Assembly (NCBI GenBank): GCA_032988165.1
Contig: JANTQF010000177.1
Span: forward strand, 1 to 64,000
Reading direction: 5' to 3'
DNA: 64,000 nt
Source: Emmonsiellopsis sp. PD_33
Lineage: Eukaryota > Ascomycota > Eurotiomycetes > Onygenales > Ajellomycetaceae
Part shown: positions 1 through 10,878 of the stretch, piece by piece
Position numbering within the stretch: the first letter of the stretch is position 1
How the letters are laid out: each line of letters starts with the position of its first letter
Position numbers and translations under genes: made by a program
Notes under the pieces: model-generated
Databases searched by the model: none
Seen by the model: the letters and a program-made list of their open reading frames with translations, nothing else
What the model was told of the DNA's origin: nothing

Positions 1-47
1 CAGGAAGCCGTTGAGGTCGAACGGGTCGATGTGGATGAGGACCCGGC
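1..47 (-). CDS. possible partial exon running off the left edge
   Basis: On the minus strand a CTACGTAG acceptor-like sequence is followed by an open frame reading RVLIHIDPFDLNGFL, which looks like real protein and leaves the window at base 1. Only about 15 codons are visible, so neither family nor frame can be confirmed. It could equally be a chance open stretch. Confidence 0.25.
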
Positions 48-969
48 CTACGTAGCCGGGGGGGGGGGGTGTTGATGAGGACAAACAAATTTAACAGTTT
101 TACCTGACTGAATAACTGGCTAACAAATACCCCCTTCGACGCATGTTGAATATTTAGGCATCCCCGCCCCGCGCAACGACAACTGTACCGACGGCGTGCC
201 GGTTGAGTGTTGTAAGCCGATGGTATGTATTCCCCCTACCCCTTTTTGTCAAGTTTTGTTTTTCGATTCATGAATGAGTGAATAATAACAAGTGAACGTA
301 TGTTACTATTTTTCTAGAGACCTGCATCCCCCAATGAGCCACCGAGATTTGGCCATCCGTACCACAAGGAGAATGAGACCTATTATTGCGATAGTGAGGC
401 GATTGGGTATATTTTCTATTAGGGGGAGGGATTGGTATTGGGATCGGGGCGGGGGTCAGGTGAGAGAGGAAGGGGGGATAATGCTTAGTTTGATGGTGAA
501 ATGGGGGAATGGAATAAAGGCGAACCGAACCGGCTATGGTATCATATATAAGGTACAAGGTGGCGGGTTGATATGAATGAGTATTCGATTGATTGAATCT
601 GTGGTGGCTAGTGTTTAATGAGGGGAAATCGGGTGATGGTGATTTTGATTTGAGCTGGGGGTTCGTTTCTATTTTATGTGAGGTCACGATCGATGATCCG
701 GGGGGGTTTAAAAGCATGGGGTGGATGGATGTGATGGATTATAGATAAAGGGGGCTGCGGATACGAGATTGATTTTAAGGGCAGTTGTTATATATATACG
801 ATTTGCAAGAGCAGATGCTCCACCTGCTGCAGATTGAATCGAAACCCTTGCTTTATATTCCTCGTACACCCCTCCAGAAACGAAACAAAAACCATCTACA
901 CGAATGATATCCCCCCCCCCCTCCTCTCCAGCCCTATAAACCCTTAGTTAGACAGATAAATACACACGC
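48..969. other. intergenic, no gene seen
   Basis: Contains a poly-G run near 59-70 and GT-rich low-complexity DNA. Overlapping open frames around 268-717 have repetitive composition and no recognisable motif. The right part is the 3' flank of the enoyl-CoA hydratase gene. Confidence 0.5.
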
Positions 970-2069
970 CTACAACTTAACCGCCCTAGCCCTAGGCTGA
1001 ACATTCACAGGCGTCCACCATGGATAACACTCCGGCGCATCCCCCTTATTCGAAAAACTACCCTTAAACTCCGCCTTCCTCTTCTCCAAAAAGCTCCTAA
1101 CCCCCTCCTCATTATCCTTGCCGCCAAAAAGGCCATAAATAACCTTCGAATCCAACAAGTGCGCCTCCTCCGCACTCCCAGGGCCACGATACATCAACTC
1201 CCTCATCAAACTAGTCGCCAGCGTCGACGTATTCGCCGCAATATCCGCCGCCAGCTCCAGCGCGCGCGCCACCGTCGCCTCGCCCGTCGGCAGCACCTCG
1301 CTGAACAGGTCGGAGAAGAGCGGGTGTTCGGCTGGATACGTGGCGCCCGTGGCGGTCAGGTGCAGGGCTTTGGAGTAGCCGATCAGGCGGGGCAGGAAGA
1401 AGGAGGAGGCGGCTTCCATTACCAGGCCGCGGCGGGAGAATACGAAGCCGATCTTGGCCCCGCGCGTGGCGAGGCGGATGGTTGCGGGGAGCGTCATGGT
1501 GATGCCGATGCCGACGGCGGGGCCGTTGAGGGCCATGATTGTTGGCTTGCGGCAGTTGTGGATGGAGAGGGCGACGCGGCCGCCGCTGGGGTTTTGGAGG
1601 GGGTTGGTTAGCTTGGTTGTCTTTTTACAGATATATCTTCCCGTTTCACGAGGTAGAGGTTCTTTAACAGCTATCCATTTATAAAGGGGAAAAAGAAAAC
1701 ATACGAATCACGATGATCCCCGTCGTCACCTTCATTCCGCCGCGACGGATCCGCACCGGTGCTCTTCGGAAACCCAATTTCCAAATCTGCGCCGGCGCAG
1801 AACGCACGTCCGGCCCCAGTCACGACAACGGCCTTGACGCGGTCGTCGACATCGACGGTGTTGAAGAAGTTGATCATCTCCTCGGCCATGGTGCCGGTGA
1901 AGGCATTGAGCTTGTTAGGCCGGTTGAGGGTCAGGAGGAGGACTTTGGTGGGGCTGGGCGAGCTGGCGGGGACATGCGCGACGGATATGTGCTCCGTGGG
2001 CAGTTTGGAGTAGCTGGGGGGGAGAGGGCGTTGGGGGGTGAAGGAGGAGGGGGTTGTTACGGGCGGCAT
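970..2069 (-). CDS. enoyl-CoA hydratase/isomerase family protein
   Basis: Two exons, 2069-1705 and 1585-970, joined by a GTATGT...CCCAG intron, give 326 residues. The crotonase fold is plain: RPNKLNAFT near residue 50, the oxyanion-hole segment GAGRAFCAGADL near 88-99, and after the splice HNCRKPTIMALNGPAVGIG with the second oxyanion-hole glycine. Members hydrate or isomerise enoyl-CoA esters in fatty-acid beta-oxidation. The C-terminus is VKL, a weak variant of the peroxisomal PTS1 signal, so a peroxisomal site is only inferred. The ATG at 2069 is preferred because the N-terminal frame runs cleanly into the fold. Hydratase and delta3,delta2-isomerase cannot be separated by eye. Both exons show a C-rich start and a G/T-rich end at wobble positions. 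Confidence 0.88.
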
Positions 2070-2906
2070 TTTGGCGGTGTTGACTGGTGAATATTACCTA
2101 TGTGGGGAGGTTAGCTATTTTGTTGATACACGGGGAAGTTTGAACATATGTAGGCCGAGACTGGGAGAGCGGTGGGAAACATATGTCTTCCCCCCATCCA
2201 CGCTCTCTTTCTGTCCGCCCATCGTGATGAAAATAGGACGCGGGACCGCATCATCTTGTGGCGCCATGCAGGGCGGTTGTAAGACAGAGGAGCCACAAAC
2301 CTCAATTATCTGCAACACAGAGATCGATCCGAAGCAGCACTCGGGAAGCAAAAGCAAACAGAGAGAGAGAAATTGGGTCGAAGATTCGTCGTCTAGCTGT
2401 CTTGTCTCCTATACAATTGCTGGCTCGCGTCGTCGAGATCGAGCTGATATACGGCGGAAGTCGGTGGAGACTACCCCGGCTTTTGGCGAATGACTAAGCG
2501 CCAATAGCCGGGGGAGACGCGCGCTGATTGGCTGCGGCAGAGCAGGTTGAGCCGAGGGATTCGGGTAGCTGCAATCACGTGATTTTGTGCCGAGCTACAT
2601 CCCACGGCAATGGGGAGGGGGTTGCATGTAGATTGTTTATCTTGGCGCCGTTGGGTTTATTTTAAAATAGTGTTTGTGCTCCCTTGTTGTTCATACACTT
2701 TTCTGCTGTGAGAGACAGTCTAGAATTTCTTGTTTCATTGTCTGCGGCAGTGGCACCTGAATATGGGCAGCATTCCGCTTCACCACCAACTAAACCAGCT
2801 GCGGATTGTCCATCTCATGATTCCGCTCCCGTGAGCGGAAAAGACTATCCCATAGGTCCTATCGAAAGAGAATAGTTAGGTCTGCACAGCGAACTAAATG
2901 ACAAAC
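2070..2906. other. intergenic between enoyl-CoA hydratase 5' end and regulator 3' end
   Basis: Promoter side of the minus-strand hydratase and 3' flank of the next minus-strand gene. Short open frames here have no motif. No gene seen. Confidence 0.5.
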
Positions 2907-5626
2907 TCAGGACTGTAAGACACGTACCCAGTCAACGTCTTGCGGATCACCAATGAGACTGTGGATGGCCGTGGCGTCTAAGCTGCTGGCCATCATCTGT
3001 GGTGGATCTACGAGTCCCACGTCTGACTGTGTGGGCATCGCCATTGAATCCGTTGGCATCAGGGGATACACTGGTTGTGCATACGAGACAGGGATGGGTG
3101 GCTCGGTTTGAACTTTAGATCCCACAGCGTGTTAGTGGGATAATATTTCTAAACGCAAATCTTGCCATGGAGAATAACCATACCTGGATACGACGAGACC
3201 AGCCCGGCCATCTGGCCAGATGCAGACGGACCACCCTCATCCCCCGCCCCAACACCAACCTTGCACAAAATAACCTTGAGCACCGAACGCGCCCGCGCCG
3301 CGCTCTTCGACTGCACCGCAACATCACTCAGCATGACAAAAGATTGCTGCAGCGCCTGGATCATCTCCGTCCTGCTTTCCACCGTCCCATCCATCTCCAC
3401 CGGTGGACGGTCCAGATACAGACAAATAATCATGGCCGCGAGCAAGAAATCATGCATCGTCAATGACGACACCATCCACTTCAGCCGCTGCAGGAGACCC
3501 CCCGGCTGCGTCTCGCGGTACATAATCGCCTGCTGACGCAGCGTCGTCATGGCGGCGTCCACACACGTGCGGCGCGAGTATTGATATTTCGCATCGTTCC
3601 ATGCCATGGTGAAGAACTTGCGGTGCAGGATGCAGCGGGATTTCTGGAAGAAGAACTCCAGCGTGAAGCGGCGCATGATGAGGAAGGGCGGGTCGGTGAC
3701 GGAGGATTCCATGCTGTGCATTTGCAATGCGTGCGGGATGGAGCGTTGGTTGTCTAGCAGGGCCTTGTCGAGCTTCAGCACCTCGTCGTAGGGCGGTAGT
3801 TGGGTGGCGCCGTTGAGATCGACCACCATCCCGAACACGTCTACCAGGCGCGTTTTCATGATTAGGTAGGAGATGGCGGGGTTTTCGCCGGGTGGGCGGG
3901 AGGGGGGCAGGTCGACTGTGGTCGAGTCAAAGTCGTCGTCGTAGAGGTTGCGCGGCAGCTCGGTGTCGACTTGGAACGGGCGGATCATGCGAGGTAATCC
4001 TGCCTCGACGGACGTGAGGAGGTCCAGAAGATATATATGTACCCAGACGCGGCGGCGCATCTCGCCCTCCAACACCGAGATATTCGGGTAGTGCCGGGAG
4101 TCGCGATGGTAGCCCCTGCGCATGGCGAGGCGGACTATCATCCCGAATAGCAGCCAGCAGCCGACTTGTGCGTCGGGGCGGCGGGTAAATTCCGTGAAGA
4201 AGTAGATAATTAGTGCTTCGAGGGTGTAGGGGACGGCCGTGCTGTAGTTTCCCAGGTGTAAACAGTGGACAGCCATTTGGCGGTATTCGTCCATTAATTG
4301 ATCGGGATCAGCGACGGAGGAGGGCAGTTCGTCCCCGGAGAGACATGATATGCGGACGGAGATGCAGAGGATGCTGAAGAGCATCCCAACCCACATGATA
4401 GGGGTAGACCAGGGATCTTCCCAGAATTTCTCATACTAGAAGACGTATTAGCTGTGTAGACCGGTATAGTGTAAGGAGGGGGGGTGTACATACCTCCTTT
4501 CGAAAACTTGGACGGTGTATAATCACTAAATCCAATAAGCCATTCGTAAACCTATACAAACCAAAGCACACACCTACACACCTATCGACTGATCCATAGA
4601 ATTAAAATATAGCGACACCAACCGATCAACAAACTCCCTAGGCGGCAAATGGGCCAAGATCTCCGCCTGGCTCATCTGAGGAAACCGGCCGGAGAACAGG
4701 TCTGGTTCGGACTCTTCAGCCTCAGGCGCAACAATAACATCAGGACTCTCCCGCTCCTCATCCGAACCGTCAAAGTAGCCCTTTACCGCCGCAATCTAGA
4801 GACACCGTTAGCAGAAGCCCCCCAGGAAACAATACAAGACACAAACATACATCCGACAAAATAGCCGCCCAATGCCCACTATCAAAATACTTCGACCCCC
4901 CGCCATCCCCCTGTATATACAGGCTCCCAATGGATTCAATCGGTAATCCCGCATCGCAATCTTTACCCGCATCATCCTGCCTAACCACATCCGCATCCCC
5001 ATCCGCATCCCCATCCGCATCCCCATCCGCATCCCCATCCGCATCCCCATCCGCATCCCCATCCGCATCCCCATCCGCATCCCCAGCCTCCCCCTCCCCC
5101 TTCTCCCTCACCAACGCAAGCACAAGCTTCTCCAAATGCCTCACCCGATCCTGCACCGTCATCGTAACCTTATTCCTACCACCACCACCAGCACCCAACC
5201 CCAACCCCAACCCCAACCCCGACTTCCCATTCACCCCCGCTGACGCTGACGCGGACGTTAACGTCGACGAGGCCTGCCTCTGCGCCCTCGTCTGTCCCGG
5301 CGGCGGCGGATGGGCGTACGAGCATGTGTGCGCGCAGCCGCGCGCGGTGCAGTTTTCGCAGGGGAGGGTGCGGTCGCATTTTAGTCTGTTGGGGGTTAGT
5401 TAGTTAGTTAGGTATGGTGGGTGAGTTTGGGGGGGTATGAGGTGAGGGGGATGGACTTTTTTCGGCGGCAGGTTGTGCAGGAGAGTTGGGGGCGTTCGCG
5501 GCGTTGGCGGGGCGGGGGAGCGGGCGGGGGAGGGTTGGGGTTGGAAGTTGGCGGGGTTGTGTCGGGGGTAAATGTGGAGGTGGAAGAGGTGGCGGTGGTT
5601 TGGGATGGAGGGGTTATGGTTGGCAT
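2907..5626 (-). CDS. Zn2Cys6 transcription factor with fungal-specific regulatory domain
   Basis: Six exons fit in frame: 5626-5457, 5385-4851, 4795-4582, 4525-4494, 4435-3184 and 3112-2907, giving 802 residues. The binuclear cluster spans the first intron: CTTCRRKK, then LKCD...CENC...C. Next come a Gly/Pro-rich linker, a probable short dimerisation helix (VRHLEKLVLALV) and an acidic GDAD repeat tract. The fungal_trans middle homology region follows, with HRPSF encoded by a 32-bp micro-exon, then SFRKEYEKFWEDPWS and a W-rich helical body. A Pro/Met-rich tail follows. It should bind CGG-type sites in the nucleus; the target pathway is unknown. A GTACGT near 2920 could start a further 46-bp intron, so the last few residues are uncertain. 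Confidence 0.85.
4989..5084. repeat. 12-bp coding minisatellite, 8 units
   Basis: Eight tandem, apparently perfect copies of ATCCGCATCCCC on the plus strand. On the coding minus strand they encode (GDAD)n, an acidic run between the Zn2Cys6 cluster and the regulatory domain of the overlapping transcription factor. The unit is a multiple of three, so copy-number change keeps the frame. Confidence 0.95.
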
Positions 5627-6220
5627 CTTCTTATTGATGATATAGCTAACTGGCTAGCTACAGGTGTGTGGTTTTTCCAGGTTGGTGGTGGATTGGTTTT
5701 ATATCAGCTAGCGGCTAAGTTATTTGGCCGGCCTAAATGGGGCTGGGCGTATTATCCTACTAAGTTAGTCTCGTTAGATAACCAGGTTAGACATGGATTC
5801 CTGTGCTGGACTCAAAGCGATCTAAGCTTTATTAGTGTGCCTGCTGTGGGGGTTGAGGGGGGAGCAGAACTAAAGTTCTTTTACATTCAGGGGCAGCATG
5901 GGAAACATGATTTGGATAGGAACTTGTTGGGAGGAGTTGGAAATGATATATCATAACTTCATAACCTAGAGCATAAAAATAAAGGAAATAGGGAAGGAAA
6001 CCAAGGAGGTAAAATATCAAGGCTGATTGGGACATACCACATCACTTGTGAATCGGCAGCATAAACAATCCAAGATGGGATATCAATAAAACAATCGCTA
6101 GCACATACAGCAGGGTATTAGGGCATATCAGAATGAGCAAAAGCATATCATAAGGGAACACAGCACCTAATAGAAATTCGTTGGGAAAATCGGGCTAGTC
6201 AACACTCCACCGAATACCAA
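5627..6220. other. intergenic, no gene seen
   Basis: 5' flank of the minus-strand regulator and 3' flank of the next minus-strand gene. Around 5640-5790 there are several GCTAGC/TAGCTA-like short palindromic motifs, but no coding signal. Confidence 0.45.
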
Positions 6221-7678
6221 CTATGAAACGACATGTTCAGCATCCCATTCGCCTTGCAATTCAATCAACTTCGAGACCAGGGAATTTGCAACAATGGCAG
6301 CCGCCATCTGCTCTTCATCAGCCTGCTTCAGTTTCTGCATGACAGATTGCAGATTTGAGTGGAGCTCGCCCGCTGAGTGGGGTTCTCCAGAGTTAAACGA
6401 ATGGGCCAATGTTTCTCGAAGTGTGCATTTGATATTCCGAAGAATGGAGGACAGTGAATTAGTCTTGTCTCCAACATAACCATGCCGCCAACAGTCGGGA
6501 CTTCCTGATTCGTTGTCAACTCTCGATGCGATTTCGTGGATCGACTGGAGCTTGGTCTGGAAGGACGAAAGCGCTTCCTGCAGTGAGACGGCCTGCTCGA
6601 GCTGCTTGCCAAGCGCAAGTTCAAACGCAGTTTCGCCCCGTCTGTACTGAGGCTGTGAAAGATCTGGTCTGGCAGGTTGCTTTTTGGAATGCATATTGAA
6701 TGTAGTTAGGATTCGCCCGAGAATACCATCAGATTCATCCACAGAAGCGGCACCCAATGCCCTGTGCATTCGGCCAAGTTCTCTATCCAACCCGTCCAGC
6801 GCGACAGATCCAGAGCGCCAGTAAAGGAACCTACTCCTCTCTTTAGCCTGGCGGATTGTAACCAACGCATTGTCGCATTCGAATTCTATCTCGTGTTTCG
6901 ACCCCATATCATCCGTCCACACGGCGCATGCATCGACAATGGCGGATTCACTACGCTTGAGATACCCTGGAAGTCCCGATGCGGAGTCGCTTGAGTTGTT
7001 GAGAATAAGCTCAAGCTGAGATCGGGCATTTAGTATGGACTGGTAACGGGGTGGAAAGCTCTCAGAATCATTCGCTTCTGGCCCGGAATAGGCTGGAGAC
7101 GTGAAAGGCCAGCGAATTATGACCGGAATCATCGATGGAAACAAGGCAGCCTGAATCGAGTACAATCCAAGTAGTAGCAAAATGCCTATCAAAATAGATT
7201 TGGCCGGAACATTGCGGTAGTTTAACTCATTTGTTAGATAGGACGAAGGCGAACGCGGTAATCTCCTTTCGTCCTGGCGTTTCTCGTCGCCTTCAAAGCG
7301 CCTTTGGGCAGTTCTATTAACAGAGTTCGCCGGGCCAGTTCGACGCACTAGACGAATATTAGATGGCCCAGGGACTACCCAAGAGCCATCTGGCGTGTAG
7401 TCCTCATGTATAGATGGCATGATGAGCTCTGGGCCTGATATATCAGACGCCACTGAAGCGTCTGGAGCTGGGAGTGGAGGAGCCCCAGCTGCCGGGCTTT
7501 CGTCAAACGAGAGCGTATTATCAGGGGCCGATGAGGGATTCGACAAGGGGAAATCCATCTCAGAATATATCCCATCATCGCTATCGATACATGTTGCTTG
7601 GTCCGCGTCTTCTGGCGACCAGCTGGCCCACGATTCCCCGAGGAAGCGGGAGTTCCCAGGCTGGTTGGACGGAGGCAT
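6221..7678 (-). CDS. single-TM coiled-coil protein, function unknown
   Basis: An uninterrupted ATG-to-stop frame of 485 residues. The first 150 residues are Ser/Pro/Asp-rich and probably disordered. One strong hydrophobic segment, ILIGILLLLGLYSIQAALF, lies near residues 160-180. The remainder is polar and helical with heptad-like Leu spacing (for example KQLEQAVSLQEALSSFQTKL), suggesting coiled coil. The single hydrophobic segment after a polar N-terminus suggests a membrane-anchored protein with a helical lumenal or extracellular part. I do not recognise a family. Codon use lacks the strong within-exon wobble drift of its neighbours. Confidence 0.7.
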   Translation of the reverse strand: MPPSNQPGNSRFLGESWASWSPEDADQATCIDSDDGIYSEMDFPLSNPSSAPDNTLSFDESPAAGAPPLPAPDASVASDISGPELIMPSIHEDYTPDGSWVVPGPSNIRLVRRTGPANSVNRTAQRRFEGDEKRQDERRLPRSPSSYLTNELNYRNVPAKSILIGILLLLGLYSIQAALFPSMIPVIIRWPFTSPAYSGPEANDSESFPPRYQSILNARSQLELILNNSSDSASGLPGYLKRSESAIVDACAVWTDDMGSKHEIEFECDNALVTIRQAKERSRFLYWRSGSVALDGLDRELGRMHRALGAASVDESDGILGRILTTFNMHSKKQPARPDLSQPQYRRGETAFELALGKQLEQAVSLQEALSSFQTKLQSIHEIASRVDNESGSPDCWRHGYVGDKTNSLSSILRNIKCTLRETLAHSFNSGEPHSAGELHSNLQSVMQKLKQADEEQMAAAIVANSLVSKLIELQGEWDAEHVVS

Positions 7679-8224
7679 GGTGGGTGGTGGCAGGAGATCA
7701 ACACGACCTCAAAGCTAGGCGATGGATATTAAAGGCATGAAGCAGCAAAATCGAGGGTTTATGAACCTCTTCCCGGGTTGTAAACTGTAGAGGCAGCCAG
7801 CGCAGACGAGGTTTGTTTATGGCTGGGAGATGCTGGCGGTGATGCCTAGGCCAGGGAAGGAGAGAAGCCTGTGGTTGGACCAGACAGACTTTTAAAACCC
7901 ATTCCGGGGCTGCATGGGGTCAGCGCAGGAGGCAAACAGCAGCAACAGTTGTGTTTGTGTTTGAGGCGAATTCCCCTGTTGTGGTGGTGGTTGGGAGATG
8001 GAGACGCGTTTGTCGCGTCGTGTTGTGATTTAAATTGATGACGGTCTACAAATTTGCTGCCTCATAACATTTAAATGTTATCCCGACTTATATAACCTAC
8101 TATTCTTCTTCTCTTCGATGAATACCTGTATTTGTAATTTCTGAATTCATTAAGGCCTATTTCCTGCCTACCTACATATTTACCTATTTATATCCAAGCA
8201 TTCCGCCGTCTCCGTCGGTAGCTG
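7679..8224. other. intergenic, no gene seen
   Basis: 5' flank of the coiled-coil gene grading into AT-rich DNA next to a pseudogene. Nothing recognisable. Confidence 0.45.
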
Positions 8225-8886
8225 CTAGTAGTTACCCAATTCCAGGCCAATAGCCCGTAAAAACTTCACAATCATATCATATCCCTCAGGCTCCTTTATC
8301 CAGTAACTGTCCATCATTCTGAGCTCCTGAATACTCCGCCCAATCTACCTGCATCCCCAACTTTGTCAGACTCTGATGCGCCCGCCGACCTAGGTCCACA
8401 TCAACCCATACATCATCAGTTCCATGCAGTAGGAGTACCGGCATGGAGATCCTCGTTTTGGCTTCCACTGCACTACCTGTCCCGGTGAACAGAGCCATGC
8501 CCATGGACCCGTAGCCATCCCCTGACTGACGCCGCCAGGAGCAATCCTGTCCACTCTTCCATTGAGAAGATCAATTTCCTGCCTCACAATATGCAAGACA
8601 TAAAGCATCAATTCCTGCAGGCCATCTAGCTCCAGCTCTTGCTATTCACAGGGACTTGCCAGAGAATACATGTCAAACCAGGCAGTCAAGTCTTCCTTGA
8701 ACACTGAGCTCCACTGATCTCAGGAAGTGGGAAATACCCAGCAACAACCGGGGAAATGGGTAGTGAGAGACTTGCCCTTGGAACTCTCTGAGTTAAAGAA
8801 CTTGAAGTCTTTGGCCAGTTAATGCTGTGGCTTGAGCGTCCGTGTGGCAGGATGATGGTGTGTATATGAGGTGCTGGAAACGCCAT
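8225..8886 (-). pseudogene. acyl-protein thioesterase / carboxylesterase-like pseudogene (alpha/beta hydrolase)
   Basis: Pieces of one alpha/beta hydrolase lie in order on the minus strand in different frames. First is an N-terminal HTIILPHGRSS near 8860. A nucleophile elbow GGVSQGMAT follows near 8520-8560 (GxSxG). Then comes MPVLLLHGTDDVWVDVDLG near 8390-8450, with the HG and catalytic-Asp region. A C-terminal segment reading EGYDMIVKFLRAIGLELG ends at the stop at 8225. This matches the Abhydrolase_2 layout. Several frameshifts and in-frame stops separate the pieces and much of the N-terminal half is missing. The catalytic-His segment before the C-terminus is also disrupted, so no functional product is expected. 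Confidence 0.72.
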
Positions 8887-9267
8887 TCATCTAGGCCTTT
8901 CAACGACTTGTAGAAGGCGGCAGTTGAGACGGTGGGTAATTAGTAGAATAACCTACTAGGTATCTCTAGAGTGCTGGTTGATGGAGCGAGGGATATTGTG
9001 GTTAGTTTAAGCTCTTATGGCGTTTTATGGGGAGAGCTTTCAAATGATCGGGCAGTATTTGAGTAGCAGCTCAATTAGTAGCTCTATTAATTCTTAATCA
9101 TAGTCAGGAGAGGAACATGTCTGAAATCAAAAAACAGATCTTGGGCGGTGGTAAGTAGAGAATGTCCAAGAGATGACGGAGCGATGCAGTTAAATATTTC
9201 GCGGCGGACTTTGCCCAAAGCGGAAAAATCAATTTGTTCAACTCCATCAACCACCACCAGCTCACAC
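8887..9267. other. intergenic / 5' region of threonyl-tRNA synthetase
   Basis: No separate gene. The synthetase frame is open from before 9184, so an in-frame ATG at 9184 is an alternative upstream start. Confidence 0.45.
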
Positions 9268-10878
9268 ATGCGGCGGCCAAACATCCTCCCCGCCCGACGG
9301 GGGCTTCTGCGCGTCCAATCTGCGCCTAACCGGAGCCTTCAATCGGCATGGAGAAATCCCACCGCGAGGAACTGCTCCTGTACCGCAGCGCAACAACCAC
9401 AGAGCAGCACCCAGCCCGCCGCCGCCAATACCCCCAGCCATGACACCCCCCCAACACCCCCCGCGCCAGACCACAGAGCATTAGGGACCGCCCAGCAGCT
9501 CTTCACCACCTCCGTCTACAGCCCCGGCTCCCCGCTATTCCTCCCGAACGGCACCCACATCCTCAACAAGCTAACCTCGTTCCTGCGCGCGCAATACTCC
9601 CAGTACGGCTTCCGCGAAGTCCTAACCCCAAGCATCTACAAAAAATCACTCTGGGAGGTATCAGGCCACTGGCAAAACTACAAAGATGACATGTACGAGG
9701 TGCGCGGGCGGGGCGCGTCCGGCGAGGCAAAGGACGGGGAGATTGGCGAGGACGAGTCGTACGGACTGAAACCGATGAACTGCCCCGGCCACTGTCTCCT
9801 CTTCAAGTCGCAGAACCACTCCTATCGCCAACTGCCGATCCGGTACGCGGATTTCAGCCCGCTGCATCGCAACGAGATCTCCGGCTCGCTGAGCGGGCTT
9901 ACCCGTGTCCGCCGCTTCCATCAGGATGATGGACATATCTTCTGCCGCCCGCAGCAGATTGGGAGCGAGATTGAGTCCGCGCTGAGGTTTACGGATACCG
10001 TTATGAACACGTTTGGGTTTCGGAATTACAGACTGGTGCTTTCTACGAGGCCGGAGAAGGATTTTATCGGCAGTCTCGAGCTGTGGGATAGTGCGGAGCG
10101 CCAGCTGCGGGAGGCGTTGGAGAAGAGCGGACGGCCGTGGGAGATGAATGAGGGCGACGGGGCATTCTACGGGCCGAAAATAGACATGCAGGTTCAGGAT
10201 TCGGACGGCAAGTTCCACCAGCTCTCGACGATACAGCTCGACATGAACCTGCCCGAGCGGTTCGGCCTAGAATATGACGTGGCGGAGGGCGAGGAGGACT
10301 ACAATCCAGAAACCCCAGGCAAAGCAAGGCCGGTCATGATACATCGAGCCATCTTCGGCTCCCTAGAGAGATTCTTTGCGCTTCTAATTGAGAATCATCC
10401 CCGTCGATGGCCGTTTTGGCTTTCGCCCAGACAAGGGATTATTCTCGCCGTTAACCAGGATGAAAAGCTCCTGCAAGCGGTGAAAGACGCGGCAGCGAAA
10501 ATGTCCGGCTTGCAAGTGCACCGGAATGGAAAATCGGGTTCAGGGGAGCCTCTGAAGCCGCTATCAGCAGCACATGCGACGTTCCGCATCGACGTCGATA
10601 CGTCCTCTCGGAATATGAAAAAGAAGGTCCGGGAAGCCAAGGAGATGGGGTATAATCTTATTTTTGTGTTGGGGAATAAGAATCTTCCGGACGGGAGTGT
10701 TGATGTCGAACTCACTGGGCAGACATTGGGCAAGGGGATGGAGGGTACCAAGATGCTGCTCCAGGACACGCCATGCTGGGATGTGAAGACATCGGGGAAT
10801 TCCGAGGCAAGGAATATGAAGATCAAAATCGATGATGTCTATGGCTGGCTGTTACGGCAGGAGACGGAGTTTTTGTGA
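9268..10878 (+). CDS. MST1: threonyl-tRNA synthetase, mitochondrial type
   Basis: A single exon of 536 residues from the ATG at 9268. I chose this start because MRRPNILPARRGLLRVQ is an Arg-rich presequence typical of mitochondrial import; an ATG at 9184 is also in frame. Class II motifs are clear: LKPMNCPGH near 167 (ThrRS signature with the zinc-site Cys), motif 2 TRVRRFHQDDGHIFC near 211, and motif 3 HRAIFGSLERFF near 358. The C-terminal part resembles the anticodon-binding domain (HATFRIDVDTSSRNMKKKV). There is no TGS or large editing domain, as in yeast Mst1. It charges mitochondrial tRNA-Thr in the matrix. Wobble usage drifts from C to G/T, then appears to reset near 10,190. Confidence 0.93.
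   Translation: MRRPNILPARRGLLRVQSAPNRSLQSAWRNPTARNCSCTAAQQPQSSTQPAAANTPSHDTPPTPPAPDHRALGTAQQLFTTSVYSPGSPLFLPNGTHILNKLTSFLRAQYSQYGFREVLTPSIYKKSLWEVSGHWQNYKDDMYEVRGRGASGEAKDGEIGEDESYGLKPMNCPGHCLLFKSQNHSYRQLPIRYADFSPLHRNEISGSLSGLTRVRRFHQDDGHIFCRPQQIGSEIESALRFTDTVMNTFGFRNYRLVLSTRPEKDFIGSLELWDSAERQLREALEKSGRPWEMNEGDGAFYGPKIDMQVQDSDGKFHQLSTIQLDMNLPERFGLEYDVAEGEEDYNPETPGKARPVMIHRAIFGSLERFFALLIENHPRRWPFWLSPRQGIILAVNQDEKLLQAVKDAAAKMSGLQVHRNGKSGSGEPLKPLSAAHATFRIDVDTSSRNMKKKVREAKEMGYNLIFVLGNKNLPDGSVDVELTGQTLGKGMEGTKMLLQDTPCWDVKTSGNSEARNMKIKIDDVYGWLLRQETEFL

Noticed and set aside
1159..1684. Plus-strand open frames over the enoyl-CoA hydratase
   Set aside because: They are antisense readings of a well-supported gene, with Arg/Gly-rich composition and no motifs.
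4985..5090. CRISPR-like array from short regular repeats
   Set aside because: Units are directly adjacent with no spacers, and the genome is eukaryotic.
4808..5403. Frames full of MRMG or SASP repeats
   Set aside because: Alternative-frame readings of the 12-bp minisatellite inside the transcription factor.
9148..9183. Extended N-terminus of ThrRS from a GTG at 9148
   Set aside because: GTG is an unlikely nuclear start; in-frame ATGs exist at 9184 and 9268.
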